From Gorsachius magnificus (taxonomy: Eukaryota > Chordata > Aves > Pelecaniformes > Ardeidae), in the NCBI GenBank assembly GCA_034008185.1, contig CM067082.1:8416984-8480983 (forward strand): DNA of 64,000 bases. The letters run 5' to 3'. The translations under genes and the position numbers were made by a program. Shown piece after piece: positions 37,284 to 50,432 of this stretch. The notes beneath the pieces were generated by a model that saw nothing but the letters and a program-made list of their open reading frames with translations, was not told where the DNA came from and ran no database searches. How positions within the stretch are numbered: position 1 is the first letter of the stretch; the number at the start of each line of letters is the position of its first letter.

Positions 37284-37402
37284 GTGGCATTAAGTGTCCT
37301 GTTTGCAGCTTTGTTTATGGTACAAAATGGGAGTTCAACAGACATCTTAAAAACAAGCACGGAATGAAGCTAGTGGAACATGATGGGGAGACCAAGTGGG
37401 AG
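37284..37402 (+). CDS. ZFAT: ZFAT coding exon (window exon 9), finger 17 (last)
   Basis: 119 bases (GT + 39 codons). Encodes GIK then the last finger, CPVCSFVYGTKWEFNRHLKNKH, and an acidic stretch ending TKWE. Acceptor TTATAG, donor GTAAAG at 37403, phase 0 end. In human ZFAT the same finger closes the array, so nothing is missing. Confidence 0.95.
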
Positions 37403-38905
37403 GTAAAGTTGCCATGCCTTTGGCCCTAAGATTTAAAAAAAAATTCTAGGGAGAAGAGTAGGGATAAGAATAAGAAGTATTAAAAAATGTGTTCCTGACT
37501 TTATATAAGATCAGGAGGACATGTGATCTCATCTCCATTTTGAATGCATACATTTCTATGACTGTTAAGCTTGACTGCTTTAATATCTGGTAGGATTAAC
37601 AACATTGTGAGTGCTTATTTCTGCATTTTAGGGCTCTAGTCCTCTATTTGAAGCAGAAAGGGTGAAAGCTTTAGCAAAAAAATGTTAAATTGAAAAACTT
37701 ACTGCATTTTGTTATATGCTAAATATTCATTGGCGTTAACTGCAAGATGCGCAAAGCTGCAAGCTTCAAAGTAATGAAGGAAGCTTATGTCTTAGTCCAG
37801 AAAAGGTTAGAGTCTAGAAAACTGCATTTGTAAATATCAGCTAAAAAATTGGTACTATTATACAGAGTAAGTCTTCTGTCATTTGTTCTGTGTTTCCAAT
37901 CCAATGCATATAGGAAATCACAGTATCACTAAGGTTAGACCTTAAAAAATTTAAGTTAGACCTAAGAAGCAGGGTTAGAAAAAAACAAACCAACAATCTG
38001 AATTTTCTTGGTTTGGGGTGCAGCAGGACAGCTATGTTGAGAGGGCTTATCCTTTCAAGCTTTCCTTTGCTGTCCTGTGTGTAGCTACTTCTTCTAAAAT
38101 GGAAACTGTTGTTCTTACAGAGCAGAGCTGACTGTAGATGCAGAAGCTATGGGAAAACCACAGAACTATCTAGAGACTTTAATTTTAAAAACTACAATTG
38201 GCAAGCTGAGTCTTTTCCACTGCCTGAGTAGGCTATTGTTGGTGTCCAATGAGAGGAATAAGCCAGAAGTCAACTGCAGTTGGCTGACCTCCATAGTTTT
38301 AAGACCTGTTCTGCTAAATTTCAGTCACTTTAGCCCCTGTTATAAATCTAATGCCTGATTGGGAAGAGCCATACTGCAGTTTGTGTTTAACAGTTTTTGA
38401 GTATCCACAGGTGGAATGTTAAGTCCTTGAAAAATATCAGTCGGTTGAATATGGATAGTTATTCAAAGAAGACAGAGCAAGCATTTTAAAACATAGTCCT
38501 TCAAAGTGTTGTATCCACATGCATTTCACAGATGATTCTCTGTATGCTCTCCCAGCAGATGCACAAACCTGAAAAAACAAAAGGACCCAAAAGGTCTTTA
38601 CTAGACCCTGATACAATAGAAGTCTGTTGTTAGTTGTAAAATAACTGTGCAACAAAATTAAGTCAAGATAATTTAGCACGCTTAAAACAACTTTTGAAGT
38701 AGAATCTAGAAGAAAACTATGGAATGATATCTGAATTCCCATGCAATATTCTTCCTGAATTCTGTTTCACCCGGTATTTCTATAACTCTTGTTACAATAT
38801 TTGTTGTCCAAAACTCATTCCTTTAAACTCAGAACTTTCATTGTTCTCTAAATTGCTAAAATGAGAGTGAGATTGTTCATGTCTGGGCTGGGTTTTGTTT
38901 TCAAG
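37403..38905 (+). other. ZFAT intron 9 of window (1.5 kb)
   Basis: Phase-0 intron with donor GTAAAG and acceptor TTGTTTTCAAG at 38905. No repeats or exons recognised. Confidence 0.85.
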
Positions 38906-39032
38906 TTAACTGCTGAAGTTTCTGAAGAAGCATCCACTCAGTATCTCCATATCACGGAGGCTGGAGAAGATGTTCAAGGCACTCAAGCTGCCGTAGCTGC
39001 ATTACAGAACCTTAGATATACTCCTGAGAATG
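38906..39032 (+). CDS. ZFAT: ZFAT coding exon (window exon 10), acidic C-terminal region
   Basis: 127 bases, 42 codons plus G. Encodes STQYLHITEAGEDVQGTQ and AAVAALQNLRYT, highly similar to mammalian ZFAT. The acceptor is CAAG, and the first codons (LTAEVSEEA) differ from the mammalian ones but keep the length. The open frame runs back into the intron to a chance ATG at 38861. Donor GTAAGT at 39033, phase 1. Confidence 0.93.
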
Positions 39033-41101
39033 GTAAGTTACCTTTTTTAGGTTGGAACACAAAATACATCTTTTTTCATAAATATCTAATTCTTTTGAGT
39101 ATACTGGACAATATCTGATCTCCTGTGAAACTATTAAAAATGATGAAATTTGTCATCCAGGACTTACTTCTAGGGGGTTATATTTTTCTTTGAGGATAAA
39201 TAACAAGAAATGACCATTCTTTATGAACTTCTATATCCTTATGTCATTAATACTTACCACACACTGTTTTGCACTTTATTATTAAGTGTGTGGAATTTCC
39301 TGCCTGTATTACTAAATATACTGTGAAATCAGCTATCTTGGCAGAGTAGATGGTGTGTATCTAATGGCAATTCTCTAGCTATTATTTTTCTCCCTGCTTA
39401 AGTCAGCCAGACTGCAGAAGTGACACGGTGGAATAGCTCATTTACCATGTTCCCAAGACAGTACTAACAAAGTTAATTCTGATGGTACACAAAACTAAGT
39501 AAGCTATTCTGTATCAGACTGAGGAAGAACAAGAGTGGGATTAGATAATAATTGCTAAGTGGGAAATAACAAAAACTGGAAGAAAAGAAAAAATGTCCAG
39601 GTTTCTGAGAATGTTAAAACATCAGAGAGTAGAGTTAGGTGTTCATATGTTTTGTTTTTATATAGATAAGGAAATGCACTGGTTATCAGAAGATAGCATT
39701 TCACAGTTGTTTACCATTGTGGTCTTTAAAGTTCATAACACAGATACATTTTAAAAACTCCCACTTCTAATGGAATTTCAAAGCATGTTGCAATTAAATT
39801 ATGTTACTGACAATTCTGTATATTATTTTAATGACTGGAAATTCTGAATGAGTAAAAACCTCATGAGAACTTTTCTTAAGCTTTTATATATTTAAATTAA
39901 AATAAACTTGGTCATGGAATATGCTGTATATAACAGTTTTGATTTTAAGCATGAGTTTTCAGAGAAGAATGATTTGCTTTTTCGTGCATCCAACTTCAGA
40001 TAATCTTCCAGCATATTCCCTCTAGGTATGAAAAACAGTAATATCTTGTCTAAAGGCACTTACGTAGAAAAAAACCTAAAGAAAGTGAGCATTTTTCAGT
40101 ACTCAGATAAATTTGTTTCTTATGTAGATAACAAAATATAACAACTTTCTGTTTGAAATGAAATTATCTGAGCTAGATCCCTATCACAGTATCAACCTCA
40201 GTTGAAAGGGTTTGGGGTTAAGAGATGAGCTTCATTCTATTTACTGTCTCTTTCCTAGTTCCAACAGTGATTACAGCAAATAGAAGGCAGCTTTAACATG
40301 ACCCTGATGGTTTCTTTCCCTTTCTGACCTCTCTCATGCTGACACTGGGCATGTGGGAATGGTGGGCCACAAGAGGAAAATTCCTGCATAACAAAACACG
40401 TTTTTCAGCATCTAAATCTTTCCTTTTCACACTATGGGAGAAGTGAGAGTACAACTATGTATGGCGTTTTTTATGTAAACTTGCCTTTCCTTTGGGAGGG
40501 CTACATACATCAAGAGGATTTAAAAAAAAAGGACAAACATGTTCCGATCCCATGCTTATAAAATGATAAGCATGAGCTCTCTTAAGCAATTAATGTCAGC
40601 ACATCAGTGGTAACAGTACTTCTTTTAGGTTGAGGGGTGTTGCAGATAGCCGGACAGATGGTAAACACAGGTTTTATAGTATACCAGATATCTGTTGTGG
40701 TTATAGATACAGAGTTCAGGTTCTGTTTAAGCTGAATGTCTGGCAAATATGCGTTAGGATTTGTAAAGTCTTGCAGCTTCCTAATTTACAGTTACTGCTG
40801 TGAATTGTACCTATTGTTTATTCAATGTATTCTTTTAGGTCTCTTTCAAATAGGCATAAAAATGATCAGTGTGGCTTCACGTGCTGATTCATGCATTCCT
40901 CGGGCAAATTTGTTTTGTGAATACATTCCCGACATAGATCTGTTATTAAAGTGTCATGTTATTGAGATATTTGAAATTTATAAACAGCGCTGTGAGTCAG
41001 GGTTAAGGCAGGAGGGGAAAGAGTGCCTGTAGCACTTAGATTCACACACCCTTAGAGCTCTTTTACTGTAATGATCTTATGTTTACTGTCTTTCTGATAA
41101 G
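39033..41101 (+). other. ZFAT intron 10 of window (2.1 kb)
   Basis: AT-rich phase-1 intron ending CTGATAAG at 41101; the pyrimidine tract (TGTCTTTCTG) is short. An open frame at 40736-41032 shows no homology. No repeats recognised. Confidence 0.85.
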
Positions 41102-41232
41102 GTGAAAGACTTGATCCAACAGCTGTAAACATCCTGCAGCAAATCATTGAGTTGGGTTCGGAAACCCATGATGCTACTGCAGTTGCTTCTGTAGTTACCA
41201 TGGCACCTGGCACTGTGACAGTGGTAAAGCAG
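41102..41232 (+). CDS. ZFAT: ZFAT coding exon (window exon 11), conserved C-terminal region
   Basis: 131 bases (GT + 43 codons). Encodes RLDPTAVNILQQIIELGSE, THDATAVASVV and APGTVTVVKQ, a non-finger block that is strongly conserved with mammalian ZFAT and may be a helical protein-interaction segment (inference). Donor GTAAGA at 41233, phase 0. Confidence 0.95.
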
Positions 41233-41339
41233 GTAAGAGCTCTTTCTTCTCTAAAACATCTGTATTTAATTTTCATAACTTTATTGTGAAATGAGTATTA
41301 TTTTTCAAGGGCTGAATTTTGAATGACCATGCAAGACAC

Positions 41340-41501
41340 CTATAGAATTTTTCCTAAACTAATTTTTTACTGTGTGTTGTGTATATGTATGTTTATATGC
41401 CCACACACATACATGTTTATACATATATGCACATATATGCTTATACATATAAAAATGCAGACATTTTTTCATGTATATAAAACATGAATGAACAAATACG
41501 C

Positions 41502-41534
<33 letters not shown>
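41340..41534. repeat. AT-rich then (TG)14 microsatellite
   Basis: An AT-rich stretch with repeated ACATATA/ATATGC-like words from about 41380 passes into an uninterrupted (TG)14 at 41507-41534. Probably length-polymorphic. Confidence 0.85.
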
Positions 41535-41537
<3 letters not shown>

Positions 41538-43515
41538 ATACAGCTTTTTTTTTTCTAGCAGGTGTTTTCAGGATTTTTAAAGTAACATACCTTCATTGTG
41601 CATGGCACTTAGTTCCACTGTCATCCAAAAGAGTCAGGAGGTCCTTGGCACAACATTCATCCAGACACAGAAGAGCACGAAAGGGCGCTGCTTGTGCAGA
41701 CTGTGCGTGCTCTGCAACCGTAGTGCTGTAGGACCATACCCAAAGATGAACCGTTGTCGTTAGTCTTTGCAGTGCTGTCGTCTGGCTGAAGTTTGACAGA
41801 CTTGAGGGGTCCTAAAGTCGTGTACCCTGGGGACACATGGGACCTCCCCTCAGTCTGAGTTCACGCTGCCTTTCTAATGAGGGTTGCAATACGAATGATC
41901 TGCAGGTGCGTAACAGTTCCGAAAAGGATATTGCAGGTGATCCTTACAGCAGTTGCTTATGTATGTGAGACAAAAGTCAGTGTGGCCACCCACATTTGAG
42001 ATAAATAAAGAACAATTCAACTGAGTTGTAGTTGGTTGAAAAGATCTGTAGTTAATTTTGTTGTTACCAGGGAAATTGTGCAAGACCAGAAGATATAGAT
42101 CAATATAAAAAAAACCCCCATGTATAAGATGAATTATTAATTCCAGGCTTTTGCATGAATTCTCTTTCCAGAAAAATGGTGGATTCAACTGAAAATTAAG
42201 TGACATAATCTGTGGTAGGCAATATAGCTCCTCTTAAAATGAGACAAACCTTGTAAGATATTGGTAGAAGTAACTTTATGCATATTTTTCTGGAAGCTTG
42301 GTACTGCACAGTTTTTGCTAAAAATGTGTGCAATGTACAGTATTACTAAAGCTCTTTAGAAATTAAGAATTATAAGATATACAAAATCAGCAAGTAAAAG
42401 GAAATTATTTTCAATTTGAGGTGGCTATTGAGTGCAAACATCAAGACTTTTGCTCAGTATTTCTTCCTCACGTGTCTGCTAACTTCATTGCTGATATTTT
42501 ACGTTTCTCCCCACGGTGTTCTCCAAGCTCCACTTGTTCCTCCTGTTCCATCATGCCTCTCTGCTTCTCCCTTTCCCATTCTGTTCATTGATTCCTTGGG
42601 GTCTCTGTACTCAATGTGGTTGATAGGTGAGGGAAGGAAAGTACACGAGAAGTTTACAAGAACTTTAGTTCCAGAAGAGTTTAAGTAAATCCTCTACTTT
42701 TAATGAACCAAAGCTCTGATTATTCTGAGATATAGAACTAACTTCTGAGGACAGTATTTTTTGTAGTGTTGTGGATGTTGAATTCATGAGAGCTCCACAG
42801 AAGCGGGAAGTTTGTAGTGTCTGTGAAGGCAATATTTGGATAATTCCTAAACCTGCCATCCGAATGTCAGGGAGACAAGGGAGAATTTCAAGACAAAGCA
42901 TTTTGAGATGTTCCTTTGCAATACTTAACAGGTATTTTGATTAGAAACCATGTAAAAGTTTTTGGGTTTTTTGAAGAACAGAATCAAATTTGGAAATGAA
43001 ATTTAGTCATTAAAGAGAAGAGACATTTTACTCCTCTTTATGTGCAAGTTTCAAAGCAACTTCAACAGTAGAGCCACTGCCAATATGCACTCTGTGCTAT
43101 ATGTATGACTTATTTAAGGGTTGAATACAGCATTAGCTATTGGTGTCTTTCTATGCTGTCTGTCAATATTACTGAAACCTGGTCTTCTGTTAAAAATGCA
43201 TCTTTTGAGTCCCTTCTAATAAAAGTGACTGTTGAAGTAGCAGCTGCCAAGGAGAAACTACATTTTGATATTTGAACATTAAACTTAAAAAAATACATAA
43301 TATAAAAAATTGAGTGATTCTTCCTCCTCCAAGTATTAAATCTGATCAATGTCTGATTCATGTTAAAACCTATCGTCTTCCTTGTTAGACCATCTGAAAT
43401 TGCTGACAGCTTTTTGTAAGTAAATGTTTATATTCCAAATTAATTCTCTCCCTCACTTTTCAATCCATATTTCTAGCCTTTGAGTTTACAAGCTGTCTTT
43501 AAACTGGTAATCCAC

Positions 43516-43547
43516 TTTTTTTTTTTTTTTTTCTCCCCCCCCCCCCC
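43516..43547. repeat. Poly-T/poly-C tract
   Basis: Seventeen T, then CTC-type transition and thirteen C in a row (43535-43547). Homopurine on the minus strand (G13 next to A17), so a possible triplex or G-quadruplex former and a likely sequencing-error site. Confidence 0.9.
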
Positions 43548-43936
43548 TTTAGAGTCTTTTAAATATAAACCACCTTTTTTCCCTTAACATGAAATTGCAC
43601 AGAAGCAAAATCAGTGAAGAATTTATGTACATCTCAAGCTGAGTGATCTTGTGCTAACTCTGTTTACTCTGGATTTTCCTAAAGCCTTACTTTGATGCTT
43701 GAAGCACCGTTCCTCTATTAAGATGTTTCTTGCATGTACTGGAATGCCTACTCATTTCTTTCTCTGGTAGCCTCAGTGACTTTTCACTTGCGTGTGTAGA
43801 AGTGTCCAGATCCGTGATATCCCAGCGGAGGATCAGGTGGCAATACGCCTACTGACAGCTGACTGACTGCTTAGTTACCTTTAGTGGGCTTCATGGAAGT
43901 GGAGCAAGGACCAAGGGAGTGCTGTAGATGATAATC

Positions 43937-44030
43937 ATTTCTCTTTTAAATTTTTCTCCTTTCATTTTTCTCTTTTCTTTTTTTCTCTTTTAATTTTTTC
44001 TCTTTGAATTTTCTGTATAAATCGGTGTTT
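43937..44030. repeat. Pyrimidine-rich low-complexity stretch
   Basis: Repeated TTTTCTC / TTTCTCTTTT words with few purines. Decayed simple sequence. Confidence 0.7.
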
Positions 44031-45435
44031 TATTAAAGTCTGTTTGATGTGTTATACAGCTTTACTTAATTTCCCGTTCTTGTCTTCCCACCAGAAGATT
44101 GCTTCAGAATTACAGCTACACCCTCTTTCAATCTGAGGGAAAGAAGTCTTTAAATGTTATTAACGTGACTGTAATCCTCTGCTACTCAGAATTGTCAGCT
44201 TTTCTTTTTTCTCCAATATTGAGTTGCTTTTCTGTGGGATATCACTCATTTGTACCTACGACTTTGTCAGGTTTTAATTATGCTGAGTTCCTAATTGTTA
44301 ACCTTGAAGTGATCTTGAAGACATGTTCATATTTCACTTTCATACTGGAAAATTTATTCCACACTTTCTTCTGTGACCTTCAGCTTCTCTTGTGGATTGT
44401 GAGACAAAAAATTCATTCAGGGTGTCAGCAATATATCAGCATCATCTGTCACTGAATTTCCGCTCTTGTTCTTTAATGGCCTCACTGAGTCCTTGCTTAG
44501 CAGCTTGGTTCCAGTTTTTTCCTTAAAAAAATTTATTATAGTAGTTCTGATTTTTATGTTGGTTTTTTTCCTTTTTCTCTAAGGGCATACATTATCCAGT
44601 TTTTTCATCGGTTCTTACCTTCATATCTCATTTTTAGCTAACCCGTGCAAGTTAAGTTGCCTTTGGATTTTTATATTTGCACCAATATATTTCTTCTAAA
44701 TCCTAAATTATTAGAACATTTTAAAAGTATTTTATGCTGTAAATGTTACACTGTGTTGTTGCTATCTTTTGTCTCCCATTTCCTCCCTGGAACTTTCTCC
44801 TACAGCTGTCCTCTTCCTTACTTTTCACCCATAAAAGTGCCATTTACACTTGATCCTTAAAATTACATGTGAATCCAGATGTATCCATCAGTAATGCTGC
44901 CATCTTCATGCTTTGGCACTTCCCCTAACCTGCGTGCTCAGATACCGTCGGTGTGCAGTACTTGTAGTGTTTCAGGTTAATGCAAGGCTTTTGCCTGCAG
45001 GAACAAACTCTGTCTTTATCCATAAGTCCTTTTCAGCGTATTGCAAGATGTCCAGTGTATTAGCTAGATCTGACTGGTATATTTAAAAAATTGTTTTCTG
45101 CTAAGTCACAAGGCAGAAAGGATATCATGTTTGAGGTCTTCTATTACATTGTTGTTCTGGGTTGCATGTAATCTTACTGTAAGTATCTTAAATGATGGAT
45201 GCACATTATATTAGAGGTGAAATCAAGATCAGATTGTCTGTTCAAAGCCTCCAGGTCCTGAACTGGGTGTTGAGAAGAAAAAAAAATCAGTTCTTCTTTG
45301 GAAACTTTATATTTTTTCTTCAGAGGAATGATTTTAAAAAAGAAAACACTTTGACAACATAGCAATAATTAATCCCAGCCTGAATCAGGTTTCAGCTTAT
45401 GATTTTAACACCCCAAAATGCAAAGTTAGCCCTGT

Positions 45436-46032
45436 TGTTGTGATTTAGCCTCAGTCAGCAACCAAGCACCACCCAGCCGCTCTCTCACCTTCCCCAGCCA
45501 ATGGGATGGGGGAGAGAATTGGAAGAGCAAAAGTAAGAAAACTCGTGGGTTGAGGTAAGAACAGTTTAATAATTGAAATGAAATATAATAATAATAACAA
45601 CAACAATATTATAAATTGTAATGAAAAGGAAAACAACGAGATATATAGAGAGAAACAAAACCCAGGAAAAAACAAGTGATGCAACCGCTCACCACCCACC
45701 CACCCACCCACCAACACCCAGCCCATCCCCAAGCAGCGATCGCTTCCCCCTGGCCAACTCCCCCCAGTTTATATACTGAACATGACAACATATGGTATGG
45801 AATAGCCCTTGGGCCAGTTGAGGTCAGCTGTCCTGGCTGTGCCCACTCCCAGCTTCTTGTGCCCCTGGCAGAGCAGGAGAAGCTGAAAAAGTCCTTGACT
45901 GGTGTAAGCACTGCTCAGCAACAACTAAACCATCAGTGTGTTATCAACATTCTTCTCACACTAAATCCAGAACACAGCACTAAGCCAGCTACTAGGAAGA
46001 AAACTAACTCTATCACAGCCAAAACCAGGACA
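45436..46032 (-). mobile_element. Solo LTR of the same avian ERV family, older copy with TATA box
   Basis: A 597-bp minus-strand LTR, starting TGTCCTGGTTTT (46032 backwards) and ending at 45436. It is more diverged from the other two copies than they are from each other. It keeps a TATA segment: AGTATATAAACT on the minus strand (45777 to 45766), which both other copies lack. It has only one 18-bp-type unit (around 45730-45745), ATAATAATAA-rich R/U5, and an A-rich stretch. Flanking bases (CCTGT versus GCTTG) no longer form a clear target duplication, which fits greater age. No internal retroviral genes. Confidence 0.88.
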
Positions 46033-46651
46033 GCTTGGATTATGATTGGGAAGTTGGCTCTGATAGTGTCATGTGTATGAAGCCTTTCAAAGGTCGTGTC
46101 TAGAGCCCAAAATTACTTTAGCTCGTTCTTGCCTGAGAGTCAGTATACTAACCTGGTATCAAAGTTAAACTTTTTCTGGTATCTAATTTGGGAGAAACCT
46201 TGTTGCGTGACAGCTATGAAAGCATACAGCTGCTCAGGAACGTAATAGGTACCAAATGCCCAAGAGGAAAAGTTAATAATGTGAAGTTTTACCAATATGA
46301 TCTGAGATTGGCAAAAATTGACACCAAAGCGTTGGTCACAGCATGGCAGGATAAGTGTATCTTTGTCATTTTGAGTCCTTTTCAGTTACTAGTGATCCAG
46401 ACCAGATCTCTTTTCTGACAGAGCTAATGAAGGTATTTCTTTATGGCATGCTATTTGAGTTGTTCTGCACTGCTTAAAGACCAAAAACAGTACAAGGTGG
46501 GGAAAAGGTGAGAGCAGAGGGGACTAAGTTTGAGGAACACCTAGGAAAGAGGCTAACAAATGCTTAGGAAAGGCAGGAAATATTGTTCATAGTGGATGGT
46601 AAGCACAGACAAGAAAGTGGGGAGAAGGCAGTTTTGTGGGAACAGAGCACA

Positions 46652-46814
46652 TAGCAAGGTGGAGTCTCCTTCTCTGGAGATATTCAAAGCCTGCCTGGAC
46701 GATGTCCTGTGTAACATGCTCTGGGTGACCCTGCTTTAGCAGGGGGGTTGGACTGGATGATCTCCCGAGGTCCCTTCCAACCCCTGCCATTCTGTGGTTC
46801 TGTGATTCTGTGAC
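46652..46814 (+). mobile_element. CR1 LINE 3' end fragment (~160 bp)
   Basis: Plus-strand CR1 end: GTGGAGTCTCCTTCTCTGG, CCTGGACGATGTCCTGTG, AGCAGGGGGGTTGGACTGG, GAGGTCCCTTCCAACC and a tail of three TTCTGTG-type units ending about 46814. Strongly 5'-truncated; relatively young by its similarity to 58085-58369. Confidence 0.95.
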
Positions 46815-47091
46815 TGGAAATGTAAAACAAGTCACTTTACTTCCTGCGCATTTGACACTCTGTCTCCGATTACAGATATACGTTTGCCCTCATGTTTTAG
46901 GGTGGAGGTCAATTCATTTGGTCTTTTGTTTATTTTGCTAGCAGAGGCTGTTCAGTCCGTTATTTATATAGGTGGGCTATTTTCCTAGCTCACATGCTGA
47001 ATATAAAGGCAGGGTTGAAGGATGAGCAGTCATGCCGGTATCACAGCCACCCTTGATTTACAGTGTCTGCAGGTCTGTGTTCAAAGACTTG

Positions 47092-47149
47092 TTTTTCACA
47101 CAATACATCTGTATGTAGACTAGAGGAGAGAGAGGGAGAGAGGGTTTAA
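47092..47149. repeat. 58-bp dispersed repeat, copy A
   Basis: Ungapped match to 50433-50490 with about 10 differences in 58 bases, including a shared TTTTTCACACAATA start and AGAGAGAGGGAGAG core. Family unknown. Confidence 0.6.
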
Positions 47150-50100
47150 CTACAAACTACCTTGATGTGTAGTTATTTCTTTCAGTTAGCATATACATCA
47201 AATAAGGATATTAATTGACCCTGGGGAAGTTTGTTCCAAGTTAAACATTTGTTTGATTTAAATACTGAGTTTCATTTGAAGAAACATCTCCCTCAGAAAT
47301 GAGCACTCCTGTTATCTTACTTTTTGCAGAGGGGGCTCTTGCAGTGTGTAGCATCTGTAAGTTACTCTCCAGCGAGACAAGATTCAAAGTGCATTTTCTT
47401 AGTTTCACAATATGAACATCCTTGACAGCTTATCTCCTCAGTCCCTCGCTGCATTGACCAGAACATCAGAAGAGTTGCCCCTTCTTGGTCTGTGTCCATC
47501 AGTTTTTGTTATAATTGTTGCTCTTCCATTTCCAGTGCTTCTTAGCAGGAAAGTGTAATGGTAGCAAGACACTTTCTGTTTTAACTCATTTATTTTTGTT
47601 AAATGAGTGTATTACTTGTACCAAATCTCTTTGAAACAAAAGGTAGAAACTATGTATCATTCTTTGTCCAAATTTTAATTTTTCTTTTTGCCTCAAATTA
47701 CTGAACCAAAGCCATAGATTTTTAGATTCCTAGTCTCAACCAAAGTTTTAAATCAGTATGCTGTAGTAACCAGTTAAATTGGGTTGCATGTTACCTGTTT
47801 TTCAGACTTTTCACTTAGATACTGACAGACAAATGTGCTGCTAATTTGCCATGTTTAAGCCTGTAATATGTTTTATGTGTCATACTGGACCAGAGATTTT
47901 TGTCCTGCTGTGAGAAACTCATCAGCAGGTGATTGTGTAAGGCTTTAAATCTTTTCCTCAGTGTTATTTTTCCTGTCTGAACAAGCTACTGAGATCCCTC
48001 TTCATTCAGAGCAAACCCTGACTGTCTCGTATACAGAGAACTGCTGGAGAGCAGAGCAGTAGTCTTTGTTCTAACAAAACAAAACCGACACCCCAAAAAA
48101 CAACTAACCTATGCCCATGATATTGTTCAGCATGTCAACATCTCGTTCTTTTCCTTAATTTCTAATTCTTCTGAACAATATATCTGGGTGAGCACTGCAA
48201 ACAGACATTTTTATGCCACCTTACTTGTAGCACGTTAGCATGTAAAAGCTTTAGTCAAAAATCCAGAGCTTCACTTGCATTCGTTGCATTCACATGTAAT
48301 TCACAGACATTTGACTTGCATTACATTTGCAAAATTATTTTGCCATTCTAGACAGTCTTCTCCTGTCCCAAGTAAAGATTGCATCTATCCTCTAAAGTTT
48401 TCTTGTTGCTCTAGAGCCATCACTTCAAGATTGTATTAATCACTAATAATTATTATTAATCACTAAGATGATTGTATCTGTCTTTCTGCACAACTGTTCA
48501 TCAGTAGACCACTTTCTTTTTCAATCCTATGAGATGTAAGTCTTTCCTTTTATTCCAGCCAGAGGGCTGATGTCCTCCTCAGGTAGGATTCTTGGCCCTT
48601 GTATGAAGGTGATTAGCTAAACTGTGCTGACTTGTTCTGCATGACAACTTTTATATGGTCTCTTATTTCAACCACTTAGCTAGAATGGTTGTCCAAGCCA
48701 TCATCATTTTATGCTACAGTTAACTCTCATAGTCTTTTTTCTGACATTCACAGGTTATGTTTTGCCCTTTTTTTATTCTTCCAGAAAAATTCAGAGATTA
48801 CTTTCCTCTGCCCCTCTTTACATCACTCTCTCTTATTCCGTTCACTTGATGATACTTTTTTGCCACATCAGACAAAACCTTGTTTTCATTTCCAAGGCTT
48901 TTTACTCTTTTCTGACATGTCCCATTTCTCATTAGATTTTGACTCCTACCTTTTCTCACCCCATGAAGAATTAATTGTTCATTACTTTTTTTGAACAAGT
49001 GTCTTAATGCCTTCTTCCATATTGTGCTTAGTTATGTGGATTTTTAATGAAGAGCAATTTGTAGCTCATTGTCTTCTCTCAATTACTCGTCAAAAATATG
49101 ATGACAGTAATTATCTGTGGTTAGGCTATCAGTATATTGATACTAATGCCTGTCACACACCACTGTCTCATTTATGTTGTACTCCCCCACCTCCCTTTTT
49201 CTGTGTCTCCTTACTGCCTCTTGTTTTATATTGGAATTATAAGGCCTTTAGGGCATGAAATACTTTTTGCATGTAGCATACCTGATACAATCCAGGTCCT
49301 GGTCCAAAGCACTACACTAATATTAACAATAAAGAGCAGTAATTGACTGCTGAATTCTTTCTCTTTTTGTCCTATTCAGAAATAAGAGACAGGACTGATG
49401 TTTTTCCTACCTCTGTAGCTTGGAGTGTAGGGTTAACTTGGTTCCTGAAAAGCATAGCAACCTATTTTCAACCTAGACTTCTGCATAATTTGCTCTGAAG
49501 AGTAAGTATATCAACTGTTTCACTAACTAAGCAGATCTTTATCGAGCTTAAGAAAACACTGGATTTCCATGCATTTCACCCTTTATTTTAAGTTCCTTTC
49601 ATCCTTTTATTCTGTGATCTCTTCAGGCTCCGGTAAAATCCTGCCATGGTAACAGCCACTTTCTTCAAAGTGACAGCAGTAGCAATGCACAGCAAAGATT
49701 ACATATCAGCTCGAAGCTGATCACAGAACAGAATTTCATAGTGTAATACATCTTCAAAAATAAATATCTAATAATATTAGTATGGCTGTCATGTCAAAGG
49801 CTACTGCACGTTGTACTTCGGCAACAGACCTTATATTTCAGTTTGGCTCTGATGTGTACCTACGTGATGGTGGGTGCTGGTGTTCATCTAGAAGATTTGC
49901 CAATACATGGAGTTATATATAGGTTGGTTGTCAAGTTTGCAGTTGCTTTAGGATATGGAGCAATTTGATGCTTAACGTGACAGTACCAGCAAAGGGAAGT
50001 TCTAACTGGGGCAGATGGCCCTGTTTTCTTAGCCTCTGTGGAGTTCTTGTCATCTGCATGACATAAAGATAAAATCTCATATCAAGATTACTGTCGTGCT

Positions 50101-50432
50101 AGGGCTCTTGAAATGATGGCAACATTGCCATACTTCCTCAGAAGGAAATCTGGTGATGCAGTGTTTTGCCTCATGAGTGAAGTTGCCAGTCACAGTCTCT
50201 CTGTCAGGATATATTCAACCAGCCAATTGCTAAAACTTTCTAAAAATCTACATCACCAGTTTGAAGATTTGTTTGCCACATTGCATTTTTTTATTTTATG
50301 CAAAGCAAGTCTTTCACATTCAAGTCTCTTATTATTCTGAAACTATTGTGCGCCAGATTGTCTTTGTTCTTTAGCTCATTAGAGAGGGTCATATGATCAA
50401 ATTACAGTGTTTTCTCTGTGTGTCTGTGTGTA

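Noticed and set aside
41510..41731. Open frame starting with repeated Met-Cys-Val
   Set aside because: Begins inside a (TG)14 microsatellite; no homology.
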